Source of the DNA: Gammaproteobacteria bacterium
Lineage (GTDB): Bacteria > Pseudomonadota > Gammaproteobacteria > Pseudomonadales > Azotimanducaceae
NCBI GenBank assembly: GCA_003247835.1
Contig: QJYB01000015.1
Coordinates: 1-37,672 of the forward strand
Direction of reading: 5' to 3'
DNA: 37,672 nt
Part shown: positions 25,321-32,144 of the stretch, in pieces
How positions within the stretch are numbered: position 1 is the first letter of the stretch
Layout: each line of letters opens with the position of its first letter
Translations under genes and position numbers: made by a program
Notes under the pieces: generated by a model
The model's database searches: none
What the model was told of the DNA's origin: nothing
What the model saw: the letters and a program-made list of their open reading frames with translations, nothing else

Positions 25321-26091
25321 TCAGGGTTCGCCGCGCAACAGGGCCTGCAGTCGCCGGCTTCGTTCCTGCTCGTGACGCAGGGCCGACTTCAGCTGGCGGA
25401 TCTCCTCCCGGCAGTTCTTGATCTGCTCCAGATATCCCTGCTGCTGCTGTGCCATCTCGTTGCGGTATTTGTCCGAAACCTCTGTGAGCCGCTCGTTGTT
25501 CTGGCGGATCAGACCCTCCATGCTGACACGGCCCTGCTCACCGAACGTCTCCGTGAGCCGTCCTTCCAGTTGCCGACGTCTCACCGGCGAGCGGTTCTCC
25601 TCCAGCACCAGGTCGCCGGCGGTGGCATTCCGGTTCAGCATTCCCCACGGCTTGAGTGCCAGCCGGTTGCGCCAGACGGCCTTCTGCACAATCTGAATCG
25701 AACCGGACTCGGCATCCTCGCGGGGCTCCCACAGGTTGACCGAGTGCCAGGGCACCGGGCACCGACCCCGACAGGCCAGCCTGATCTCACCGGTACCGAG
25801 GTCCGGTCCGGGACCGGCGTTGTCGGCGAGGTAGCGCAGCGGCAGGTTGAAGTGCGCATCGACGTTGCCCGCTTCGTTCACCTTGAAGGTGAAGAAGACG
25901 GCAGCCCGTACCGAGAGCGCCGCGCCGACCACCACGAAGACTGCACGCACCACGCTCGCGGCGTACTCGCCAAGGTCCTCTTCTCCGGCGACCAGCGCCT
26001 CGAACTGGTCGGAGGTGAACTCCCGCTCGATCGCCGACAGCTGTCCGTCGAACAGCAGTACGGCCTCTGCGTATCCATCCTGATCAATCAC
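25321..26091 (-). CDS. Orphan protein with C-terminal coiled coil
   Basis: 256 residues from GTG 26091. The N-terminal 60 residues are acidic and mixed (FDGQLSAIEREFTSDQFEAL), then a hydrophobic stretch VVRAVFVVVGAALSVRAAVFF, then a beta-rich middle that contains LACRGRCPVPWHSVNLWEP with two cysteines and aromatic residues. From about 185 to 250 the chain is a long charged amphipathic helix (NNERLTEVSDKYRNEMAQQQ...), almost surely a coiled coil. I do not recognise it. A structural, cytoskeletal or envelope-linked role is possible, with no direct evidence. No obvious operon partner. Confidence 0.7.
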   Translation of the reverse strand: MIDQDGYAEAVLLFDGQLSAIEREFTSDQFEALVAGEEDLGEYAASVVRAVFVVVGAALSVRAAVFFTFKVNEAGNVDAHFNLPLRYLADNAGPGPDLGTGEIRLACRGRCPVPWHSVNLWEPREDAESGSIQIVQKAVWRNRLALKPWGMLNRNATAGDLVLEENRSPVRRRQLEGRLTETFGEQGRVSMEGLIRQNNERLTEVSDKYRNEMAQQQQGYLEQIKNCREEIRQLKSALRHEQERSRRLQALLRGEP

Positions 26092-26254
26092 GGGCTCTCG
26101 TCATCCTTCTCGAACGGCGCGCGATCGCCCAGCCACTGGCGAGCGCAATCGCCCGGGTTCACCCCGGACCCTTCGATTTAATCAGGATGCGTCTGGGTGA
26201 ACTGTGGAAAGATTCACGAAAACAGTGAGATGGAGGTCAATACTCGATTTGCGC

Positions 26255-26362
26255 TCAGAATTCGTAGGCGTCCACGCAGTCCGTACAATCACAGGCTTCC
26301 GAGGTGGCCAACGCCTCGTCCTCCGGCGGTTCGTCCGGATGAAAATGCTCTTCGAGTTCCAT
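26255..26362 (-). CDS. 35-residue acidic micropeptide with a CDCTDC motif
   Basis: A short open frame of 35 codons, ATG at 26362 and TGA at 26255-26257. It is preceded by a perfect GGAGG with 7 bases to the ATG, far better than chance. The product is strongly acidic (ELEEHFHPDEPPEDEA) and ends with the cluster CDCTDC followed by VDAYEF. Three cysteines in six residues near acidic residues suggest metal binding or redox use. It lies 28 bases downstream of the 67-residue gene, so the two are likely cotranscribed. I know no family; small gene calls of this size are uncertain. Confidence 0.55.
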   Translation of the reverse strand: MELEEHFHPDEPPEDEALATSEACDCTDCVDAYEF

Positions 26363-26389
26363 TTGCGACCTCCGTGTCGTTCGCGGTAC

Positions 26390-26593
26390 TCAGGCCAGCC
26401 TGTTGCTGCTGGCTTCCAGACGGCTGGCGATATCACCGTAGTGAAAGGCCGCACGCCGGGGTCGCCGGTCGGTATTTCCTTCCTCTGACGTCGGCTCGGC
26501 GTACACCATGACCTCACCACTGAGTTGTCTGACGTCCACCACCCGATACTCGCTCTCCGCCACGGAGAACGTCCTGCCCAGTAGTTCGCGCAT
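26390..26593 (-). CDS. 67-residue hypothetical protein
   Basis: 67 residues with ATG at 26593 and a GAGGA Shine-Dalgarno site 5 bases before. The pattern MRELLGRTFSVAESEYRVVDVRQLSGEVMVYAEP looks like a small beta-barrel or SH3-like fold of short strands, followed by a basic tail. No family recognised. The likely partner is the micropeptide just downstream. The 214-base gap upstream (26594-26808) is shared with the divergent DUF454 gene and holds an AT-rich patch around 26716-26750. Confidence 0.65.
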   Translation of the reverse strand: MRELLGRTFSVAESEYRVVDVRQLSGEVMVYAEPTSEEGNTDRRPRRAAFHYGDIASRLEASSNRLA

Positions 26594-26808
26594 GGCTGTC
26601 CTCGACCGCTATCTGAGTCAGTCAAGCATAGGGATGCTACGTGACGCAGGGGTTAACCGGTTGTAACGGACTTGCGGTCGATCTCGCCGGAATCTGGCGG
26701 GCGCGACCAGGTTCACTGATATCAATACCAATAAAATCAGAAGGTTATGAATGGCGCGAAGGTTGCATCCAGGATGGACGTCAACCACCGTCTGCTCGAG
26801 GAGAAGTC

Positions 26809-27093
26809 ATGTTCAGAACGGTTCTGCTCGCCGGCCTGGGTGCCGTGCTGGTGCTGCTCGGGCTCATCGGCCTGGTGCTGCCTCTGATGCCCGGCGTCGT
26901 CTTTCTGCTGGCGGCCGGGTGCTGCTTCGCGGCGCTGTCTCCCGGGATCCGTACCCATCTCGAGCGATATCCGGCGTGGCGCGGTTTCAACCGACGCTGG
27001 CACGCGAGCCGGGGCCTGCCCTTACTCCGCCGCACGCAGCTGGCGTTCTGGCTGGCGGCCGAGGCCGCCATGACCGTCGTCCATCGGCGGTAG
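26809..27093 (+). CDS. DUF454 (YbaN-like) small membrane protein
   Basis: 94 residues from ATG 26809, preceded by GAGGAGAAGTC. The pattern LVLLGLIGLVLPLMPGVVFLLAAGCCFAALSP (about residues 14-45) followed by an RYPAWRGFNRRW segment is the DUF454/YbaN signature (G..G..LP..P...F.L.A..CF...SP). Two membrane helices, plus a third short one at the C terminus. Function is unknown. Faces the glutathione-transferase-like gene with 15 bases between the two stops. Confidence 0.85.
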   Translation: MFRTVLLAGLGAVLVLLGLIGLVLPLMPGVVFLLAAGCCFAALSPGIRTHLERYPAWRGFNRRWHASRGLPLLRRTQLAFWLAAEAAMTVVHRR

Positions 27094-27108
27094 CCTGCCC
27101 ACCGGGTC

Positions 27109-28140
27109 TCAGCCGCGCCGGAACAGCGCCTCGCAGCCCGTACCCGAAAGCACGCGGTCCACGGTCGCCCGATCTCCTTCGTCCAGCGTCACGTAAGCCT
27201 GCCGTACCCACTGCAGGCATTTGGCCTGATAGGGGAATGGCTGCTGAATCCAGGTCCGACCGTCTACCTCCGTCCGGACCTCCGCGGCGCCCCTGTCCAC
27301 CGCTGACGCATTGGCCAGCAGCACCGGCACATAGGTCCTGCCGACCTCGGCGAGCAGCGCGCCGAGCGTGTCCGGAAGTTCCTCCAGGGTAAACCAGTCC
27401 GCCCGGGTCGGCTCGAGCCCGGACAGATCTTCCACGACGGTGACCCATGCATACACCTGGGGGGCCCGCGCCAGGGTTTCCGCCATGGGTGTCGGATCGA
27501 AGGTGGCAAGCTGTGTCAGCTGTCCGTACAGACCGAAGTCGCATGCTCCCGGTCTGCGACCGAGGGTGAATCCGCCGCTGGTCAGATGCGCGCGGAAAAG
27601 GTCCAGGAAGCGACGGTAGGCATCCTCGATGACGGGGGCTGTGGTGTCGTTACTCCCCACCACATAGAGTCTCGATATCTGCCGTTCAGCGATGAAACGG
27701 GACATGGGCGCGATGTCGGCATCGCTGGCAGTCAGATTGCGCCAGCGCGGCAGTATCTGTCCCGCGCGTTCGATGTCCGCGGAGTAGTGCCAGCGGTAGT
27801 GGAACATGGCCTTGGTCAACCATTCGTCTGCGTAGTCCTCGATCAGATAATCGAGAAACGCCAGCACCGGATCCGCCGGCAGCACGGATCGATGCGCATA
27901 TTCCGACTCCAGACGGCGGATGATGGGTGTGGAATCCACCACCGCCTCCACTTCCCCGGCGGCGTCCGGAAAGTAGAAGGTAGGCAGCAGTGCAACCCGA
28001 GGCTCCGGCAGTCCCTGTTCCGCCGACTGATCACCTATCAGAAAGCGGTAGGGAATGCGACGGTAACGGAGCAGAGCGAGCATCTTGCGCGTATAAGGCG
28101 AACCCGGCGCGCCCTTCAGCGCGAGTGGTGTCTCAGCCAT
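27109..28140 (-). CDS. Glutathione S-transferase family protein, enlarged
   Basis: 343 residues, about 120 longer than a standard GST. N-terminal thioredoxin-like domain: LKGAPGSPYTRKMLALLRYR (active-site region), LPTFYFPD with the cis-Pro, and VVDSTPIIRRLE as the gamma-Glu-binding end. The rest is helical, with FTLGRRPGACDFGLYGQLTQL as the GST C-domain N-capping box, and a longer C-terminal segment rich in Trp and Arg. The extra length is seen in some proteobacterial subfamilies; substrate unknown. ATG at 28140. Its upstream region holds an unrelated small RNA candidate on the other strand. Confidence 0.85.
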   Translation of the reverse strand: MAETPLALKGAPGSPYTRKMLALLRYRRIPYRFLIGDQSAEQGLPEPRVALLPTFYFPDAAGEVEAVVDSTPIIRRLESEYAHRSVLPADPVLAFLDYLIEDYADEWLTKAMFHYRWHYSADIERAGQILPRWRNLTASDADIAPMSRFIAERQISRLYVVGSNDTTAPVIEDAYRRFLDLFRAHLTSGGFTLGRRPGACDFGLYGQLTQLATFDPTPMAETLARAPQVYAWVTVVEDLSGLEPTRADWFTLEELPDTLGALLAEVGRTYVPVLLANASAVDRGAAEVRTEVDGRTWIQQPFPYQAKCLQWVRQAYVTLDEGDRATVDRVLSGTGCEALFRRG

Positions 28141-28201
28141 GTTCCCATTCTCTCTCTGAAGACCGCTTCGCCTGAAAGACTAGCAAAGTCTTAGGAGGTT
28201 G

Positions 28202-28230
28202 TTGATCGGTCCAATCGTTCCTGCTAACTT
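28202..28230 (+). promoter_or_regulatory. Sigma-70-type promoter of the candidate small RNA
   Basis: TTGATC at 28202-28207, spacer of exactly 17 bases, then TAACTT at 28225-28230 with an extended -10 TG at 28222-28223. Key bases T-12, A-11 and T-7 match. Transcription would begin near 28237. It reads away from the glutathione-transferase gene and towards a terminator with no coding region in between. Confidence 0.5.
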
Positions 28231-28236
28231 CTGCCC

Positions 28237-28358
28237 CTCGTTTTGCCCTGCCGCGCACGTGAGAACGGGCCGGCTACTAAGGGGAGGGGAAAGCGAAACT
28301 CGAGTTCCGAACAACAACGACAACGGAACGAGCTAGGCCGCCTTCGGGCGGCTTTTTT
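28237..28358 (+). ncRNA. Candidate Hfq-type small regulatory RNA
   Basis: About 122 bases from a predicted start near 28237 to a strong terminator, without any open frame or gene on this strand. Three structures are visible. CCCCTC (28234-28239) can pair with GAGGGG (28284-28289). A hairpin at 28299-28332 has stem CTCG/TTCCG with CGGAA/CGAG (9 pairs, 2-base AG bulge) and a 14-base loop AACAACAACGACAA, which in register reads AAC AAC AAC GAC AA, the ARN pattern that binds the distal face of Hfq. Last comes the UUCG terminator. The class resembles CrcZ-like or other Hfq RNAs in its A-rich loop; family unknown, and no homologue was searched. Confidence 0.5.
28337..28358 (+). terminator. Rho-independent terminator of the small RNA
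   Basis: Perfect stem GCCGCC (28337-28342) and GGCGGC (28347-28352) with UUCG tetraloop, followed by six T. The T-run is on the plus strand only, so it ends a plus-strand transcript, and the only one possible is the candidate small RNA. On the minus strand, which reads the ABC permease, there is no T-run after the stem. Confidence 0.9.
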
Positions 28359-28390
28359 CTGCCTGGGTGTGAGCAACCTTGTCAGCGCAC

Positions 28391-29479
28391 CTAGTCCAGG
28401 CGTTTCCGGAACCGGAGCGTCGCCAGCATGAGAAAGACAACAAAGAAAACGCCGAGCGGCCAGACGTCCTGCCACAGCAGACTCAGATCCGCCCCGCGCA
28501 GAACGATGCCACGAACGATTCTGAGGAAGTGCGTGAGCGGAAACAGCTCGGCGAGCCACTGTGCGGGAAGCGGCATCCCTTCGAAAGGAAACATGAAGCC
28601 GGACAGCAGCAGCTGCGGCAGGAACGACATGAAGGTCAGCTGGAAAGCCTGAAACTGGTTGGTCGCCAGCGTCGATATCACCAGACCCAGCGTCAGCGTG
28701 CTGATCACGAACAGACCGATGCCGACATAGAACTCACCGATGCTGCCGCGAATCGGCACGTCGAACAGCCACGCACCCAGGACGATGATGATGGTGGCCT
28801 GGACGTAGCCGACCAGCATGTACGGCACGATCTTGCCGATCATGAGTTCGAGTCCGCGGATGGGCGTGGTGATCAGCAGTTCCATGTTGCCCCGCTCACG
28901 TTCGCGAACGATTGCCACCGCGGTGAACAGCACCATCGTCAGGTTCAGGATCACCCCACAGATGCCGGGCACGATGAAGACCGGCGAACGGCGTTCCGGA
29001 TTGTAGAGCACACGGAGCTCGAATCCGGGTGCCGACGTCCCTAGTGCCGCGTTCGGCATCTGCGCCAGGCTGCGCGCGACGCTCTGTACCACCGGATCGC
29101 TGCCATCGATCAGGAGCTGCACGAGGGGCTGATCGCGCCGGACGAAGCGTCTCTCGAAGTCGGCGGGGACGAAGACACCCACGGAGATCGCTCCTCTGGA
29201 CAGCGCCTCGGTTAGCGCACCGACGTTATCGAACCGCTCGACGATATCCACCACGCGGGTGGCCTGCAGGCTCGCCAGCAGCTGCCGTGATTGAGACGTC
29301 TGCGCCTCGTCGACGACCCCGGCGCTGAGATGACGCACGTCGTGGTTGATGGCATAACCGAACAGCAGCGTCATCACCAGCGGAATGCCCAGGATCATTG
29401 CGCGACTGAGACGGTCGCGCTGCAGATGCCGGAACTCCTTCGCGGCAACCGCCCGGACTCGGCCCAGCGAGTTACGCAC
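28391..29479 (-). CDS. ABC-2 type transporter permease (YbhS/YhhJ-like)
   Basis: 362 residues. Helix 1 at about 25-43 (ILGIPLVMTLLFGYAIN), a large external domain of about 130 residues, then five helices from about 165 on, with VRERERGNMELLITTPIRG between helices, the conserved ABC-2 cytoplasmic loop. It pairs with the ATPase and periplasmic adaptor encoded just upstream to form a three-part exporter. Only one permease gene is present, so a homodimer is expected, whereas E. coli ybh has two permeases. GTG at 29479 overlaps the ATPase stop by 8 bases. Confidence 0.92.
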   Translation of the reverse strand: MRNSLGRVRAVAAKEFRHLQRDRLSRAMILGIPLVMTLLFGYAINHDVRHLSAGVVDEAQTSQSRQLLASLQATRVVDIVERFDNVGALTEALSRGAISVGVFVPADFERRFVRRDQPLVQLLIDGSDPVVQSVARSLAQMPNAALGTSAPGFELRVLYNPERRSPVFIVPGICGVILNLTMVLFTAVAIVRERERGNMELLITTPIRGLELMIGKIVPYMLVGYVQATIIIVLGAWLFDVPIRGSIGEFYVGIGLFVISTLTLGLVISTLATNQFQAFQLTFMSFLPQLLLSGFMFPFEGMPLPAQWLAELFPLTHFLRIVRGIVLRGADLSLLWQDVWPLGVFFVVFLMLATLRFRKRLD

Positions 29480-30407
29480 CGGGCGCCCCGGTTGTTGCCA
29501 TCACGAAGACGTCCTCCAGGTTGGCGCTGACTCTGTGGATACGGGCCGTCCCGTCGACCACGTGCACAATGGGCAGCAGCCGGGTTTCGGGGTCCGCCAG
29601 CTCGGGGTCGAGCAGCGCGTGCAGCTTGTTGCCGAGCTGGGCGACGTGCCAGACGCCAGTGGAGCCGATGATGGCATCCCTTACTGCCCGGGAATGCTCG
29701 CTCAGGATCTCGATCACCGTGGCACCGACATCACGCATCAGATCGTCCGGGACGCCGTCGGCCACCAGTCTTCCCTGATCGAGGATGGCGAGCCTATGGC
29801 ACCGCTCCGCTTCGTCCATGAAGTGCGTGGACACCAGGATGGTGGTGCCGTGGTCGACCATTTCGAACAGATGGTCCCAGAACTCCCGGCGGCTTTCTGG
29901 ATCCACCGCGCTGGTCGGCTCGTCCAGAAACAGCAGCTCCGGGTCGTGCAGCGTGGCGGCGGCAAGCGCGAGACGCTGGCGCTGACCTCCGCTCATGGTC
30001 CCGGCCACCTGCGCTGCCCGATCCGTGAGCTCGAACCGCTCGAGCTGACGCTCGATGTGGGCGTCGAGCGCCTCGCCCTGCAGCGAATACACGGCGCCGA
30101 GAAAGTACAGGTTCTCGGATACCGTCAGATCCTCGTACAGTGAGAACCGCTGAGTCATGTAGCCGAGCTTGCGCTTCAGCGTCTCTGCCTCGGCCGGGAC
30201 TTCACAGCCGAGCACACGGGCCGTCCCGGCACTGGGCGTGAGCAGCCCACAAAGCATGCGGATGGTGGTGGACTTGCCGGAGCCGTTGGGGCCGAGAAAG
30301 CCGTAGATGCAGCCTTCCGGCACCGTCAGATCGAGCTGATCCACCGCCTTCAGCGCACCGAAGCTGCGACTGAGACCCCTTGCCTCGATGGCAATCCTGC
30401 CGGTCAC
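29472..30407 (-). CDS. ABC transporter ATP-binding protein
   Basis: 311 residues, one nucleotide-binding domain. Walker A GPNGSGKSTT, Q-loop GYMTQRFSLYEDLT, signature MSGGQRQRLALA, Walker B LLFLDEPTSAVDP and switch His in VSTHFMDEAE are all intact. A C-terminal extension of about 80 residues is typical of the drug-export DrrA/YhhH group. E. coli YbhF joins two such domains; this one is single. GTG 30407 overlaps the adaptor stop (GTGA), so the operon is translationally coupled. Confidence 0.95.
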   Translation of the reverse strand: MTGRIAIEARGLSRSFGALKAVDQLDLTVPEGCIYGFLGPNGSGKSTTIRMLCGLLTPSAGTARVLGCEVPAEAETLKRKLGYMTQRFSLYEDLTVSENLYFLGAVYSLQGEALDAHIERQLERFELTDRAAQVAGTMSGGQRQRLALAAATLHDPELLFLDEPTSAVDPESRREFWDHLFEMVDHGTTILVSTHFMDEAERCHRLAILDQGRLVADGVPDDLMRDVGATVIEILSEHSRAVRDAIIGSTGVWHVAQLGNKLHALLDPELADPETRLLPIVHVVDGTARIHRVSANLEDVFVMATTGAPGA

Positions 30408-31366
30408 GGCGAGTCACTCCCCGGAAAGCGTACCTCCACGGGCACGCCGTTCGGCAGCTCGACGTCATCCACCACGTCGATCTCGGCAAGGTAGGCGAGC
30501 CGGCTGCGGTCCTGCTGGGTGAGCGCGTAATACGGTGTGAATGCCGCGTCGCTGGAGATCCAGCGGATCCTGCCCTGATAGTCTTCGGCATGACCGTCCA
30601 GTCGCAGCAGCGCGCGATCCCCCGGCATGAGACCCATTCTCAGCGGCTCCGGAATGTGCACGCGGGCGAACGTCCGCTCGTCGGAAAGCAGCACCATCAC
30701 CGTCTGACCCCGCACAGGCCGTTCGCCAACGCGGAACGGGAGGCTTTCCACTACGCCGCTGACGGGCGAACTCACCCGGGTGCGTTCCAGGTCGAGCGCC
30801 AGTGTGGAAACCGTCGCCCGGCTGGCCGTATAGGCGGCCCGTGCCTGATCCACCTGCTCCGACCGTGTGCCTTCCAGCAGCTCGGCCAGGCGGGCCCGGA
30901 CCTCCTCCACCCTTCCCTGCGCTTCGTCCACCTGACCCTGCAGCACGTTGACCTGACTTTCGGAACCGTACTTTCTGCTGAGCAGCGACTGCTGACGCTT
31001 GAGCTCGTGTTCGCTGGTGACCAGCGCCGCCTCCGCCGAGGCGAGCTGCGCCCGGGCCTGGTCTATCTCCTGGGCCCGGGGACCGGCTTCCGCTTCCTGC
31101 AGCCGGGCATGGGCCACCGCTTCCTCGGCCTGAGCCTGTTCCAACGCCGCCCGGACCTTGGCCGCGTCCTGCTCGAGAAGCAGCTGTCCCACGACGACCG
31201 GATCTCCTTCGCTGACGTGCAGCGCGACGACCGGTTCTGCGGAGTCGGCTGCGATATCGATCCGGTAACGTTCTATGGTGCCGACCGCGTAATCCAGCTG
31301 ATCCCGGTCACAGCCACTCATCGGGATGCACACCAGCATCCACAGCAACAGCACCCGTGTGTTCAT
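30404..31366 (-). CDS. HlyD-like periplasmic adaptor, probable lipoprotein
   Basis: 320 residues. MLVCIPMSGC is a lipobox (Cys at 19) after a short hydrophobic signal, so the protein is likely a membrane-anchored lipoprotein. Barrel/lipoyl half VVALHVSEGDPVVVGQLLLEQD, then a long alpha-helical coiled-coil hairpin at about 65-195 (rich in Ala, Glu and Gln), then RVSSPVSGVVESLPFRVGE as the returning lipoyl half, and a beta-barrel end. It links the inner membrane ABC pump to an outer-membrane channel; no TolC-like gene is nearby. ATG 31366 overlaps the TetR stop. Confidence 0.92.
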   Translation of the reverse strand: MNTRVLLLWMLVCIPMSGCDRDQLDYAVGTIERYRIDIAADSAEPVVALHVSEGDPVVVGQLLLEQDAAKVRAALEQAQAEEAVAHARLQEAEAGPRAQEIDQARAQLASAEAALVTSEHELKRQQSLLSRKYGSESQVNVLQGQVDEAQGRVEEVRARLAELLEGTRSEQVDQARAAYTASRATVSTLALDLERTRVSSPVSGVVESLPFRVGERPVRGQTVMVLLSDERTFARVHIPEPLRMGLMPGDRALLRLDGHAEDYQGRIRWISSDAAFTPYYALTQQDRSRLAYLAEIDVVDDVELPNGVPVEVRFPGSDSP

Positions 31367-32016
31367 GATTTCGAGGCCTCCGCGCCCTGCAGAAACAGCG
31401 CCAGCACGTGCGCACCGTAGGCGGTGCTGAAATCCTCATCGAGATCGTAGCCGAGCAACGGTCCGAGCACGGGCTGGGCGATAACCGGAAACAGGCACAT
31501 ACCGACGAGAGAAAGGATGGCGAAACGAGGATCGAGATCTGCCCGCAGGTTGCCGCGACGGATCTCGTCCGCCACCTGCGGCGGGACCATGGCCACGGCG
31601 TGGGTGGCGAACACCTCGGTGAACAGGGTCCGCAGGGGTGAGTCCTTGGAGATGACCTCACGGATGAGGATACGGGGAATCCAGGGCTCCTGGACCAGGA
31701 CCGCCAGGTACGCCCGGATCAGTGTTTCGGTGAAGTGCCCCGGCTCGTAGCTGTCGATGACGCCACGGATCACCGCGAGCATCTGCTCCAGGCCCTGGCG
31801 TACCACCGCTTCCAGCAGGCCGGACTTGTCCTTGAAGTAGTACGCCACCATGGCCGGTGTGACCCCCGCGCCTTCAGCCACCTGACGCAGACTCGTGCCG
31901 TCGAATCCCTGCTCGGCGAAACAGCCCGCGGCGGTACGAATCAGGGTATCGCGGGCCTCCAGACCCTCGCTTTCCGCGGCTTGTGGCCTGCCGGGGGTGC
32001 GTTCGCCGGTGCTCAT
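31363..32016 (-). CDS. TetR family transcriptional regulator (CecR/YbiH-like)
   Basis: 217 residues from ATG 32016 (a GTG at 32025 would add three). N-terminal DNA-binding domain: RDTLIRTAAGCFAEQGFDGTSLRQVAEGAGVTPAMVAYYFKDKSGLLEAV, with the recognition helix VTPAMVAYYF. The C-terminal ligand domain is helical. The order regulator, adaptor, ATPase, permease is the order of cecR-ybhG-ybhF-ybhS in E. coli, which responds to antibiotics such as cefoperazone. Autorepression is likely: a perfect inverted repeat lies inside its predicted promoter. It also faces the divergent desulfhydrase gene. Confidence 0.93.
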   Translation of the reverse strand: MSTGERTPGRPQAAESEGLEARDTLIRTAAGCFAEQGFDGTSLRQVAEGAGVTPAMVAYYFKDKSGLLEAVVRQGLEQMLAVIRGVIDSYEPGHFTETLIRAYLAVLVQEPWIPRILIREVISKDSPLRTLFTEVFATHAVAMVPPQVADEIRRGNLRADLDPRFAILSLVGMCLFPVIAQPVLGPLLGYDLDEDFSTAYGAHVLALFLQGAEASKS

Positions 32017-32048
32017 GTGGTTCACCGTTTAAATCCGATTCGACGGGA

Positions 32049-32077
32049 ATGTTATTTAATTAATTGTTTAATTACAA
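32049..32077 (-). promoter_or_regulatory. Predicted tetR promoter
   Basis: On the minus strand TTGTAA (32077-32072), spacer 17 bases, TAACAT (32054-32049): four of six matches each. The predicted start of transcription is near 32042, giving a leader of about 26 bases before the ATG at 32016. The spacer contains the inverted repeat. Confidence 0.55.
32057..32074. promoter_or_regulatory. Perfect inverted repeat, probable TetR operator
   Basis: TAATTAA-ttgt-TTAATTA, two perfect 7-base arms with a 4-base centre, in a 30-base AT-only patch within a high-GC genome. It covers the spacer and the -35 edge of the predicted tetR promoter, so protein binding there would block it. TetR regulators usually bind such palindromes of 15-20 bases next to their own gene. 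Confidence 0.65.
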
Positions 32078-32085
32078 GCAACAGC

Positions 32086-32113
32086 TTGTCTGTGACGTGC
32101 CGTCGGCTAAAGT
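32086..32113 (+). promoter_or_regulatory. Predicted promoter of the desulfhydrase gene
   Basis: TTGTCT (32086-32091), 16-base spacer, TAAAGT (32108-32113): four of six matches each. It reads towards the ATG at 32145, with a leader of about 25 bases. The TetR inverted repeat ends 11 bases upstream of its -35, so control by the regulator is possible but not direct. Confidence 0.4.
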
Positions 32114-32144
32114 GGCCGCCGAGCCAATCGGCAGGGGCAGCCAG

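Noticed and set aside
26594..26808. Promoters for the divergent 67-residue and DUF454 genes
   Set aside because: TAAAAT at 26732-26737 matches a -10, but no -35 is at a suitable distance; the evidence is too thin to list.
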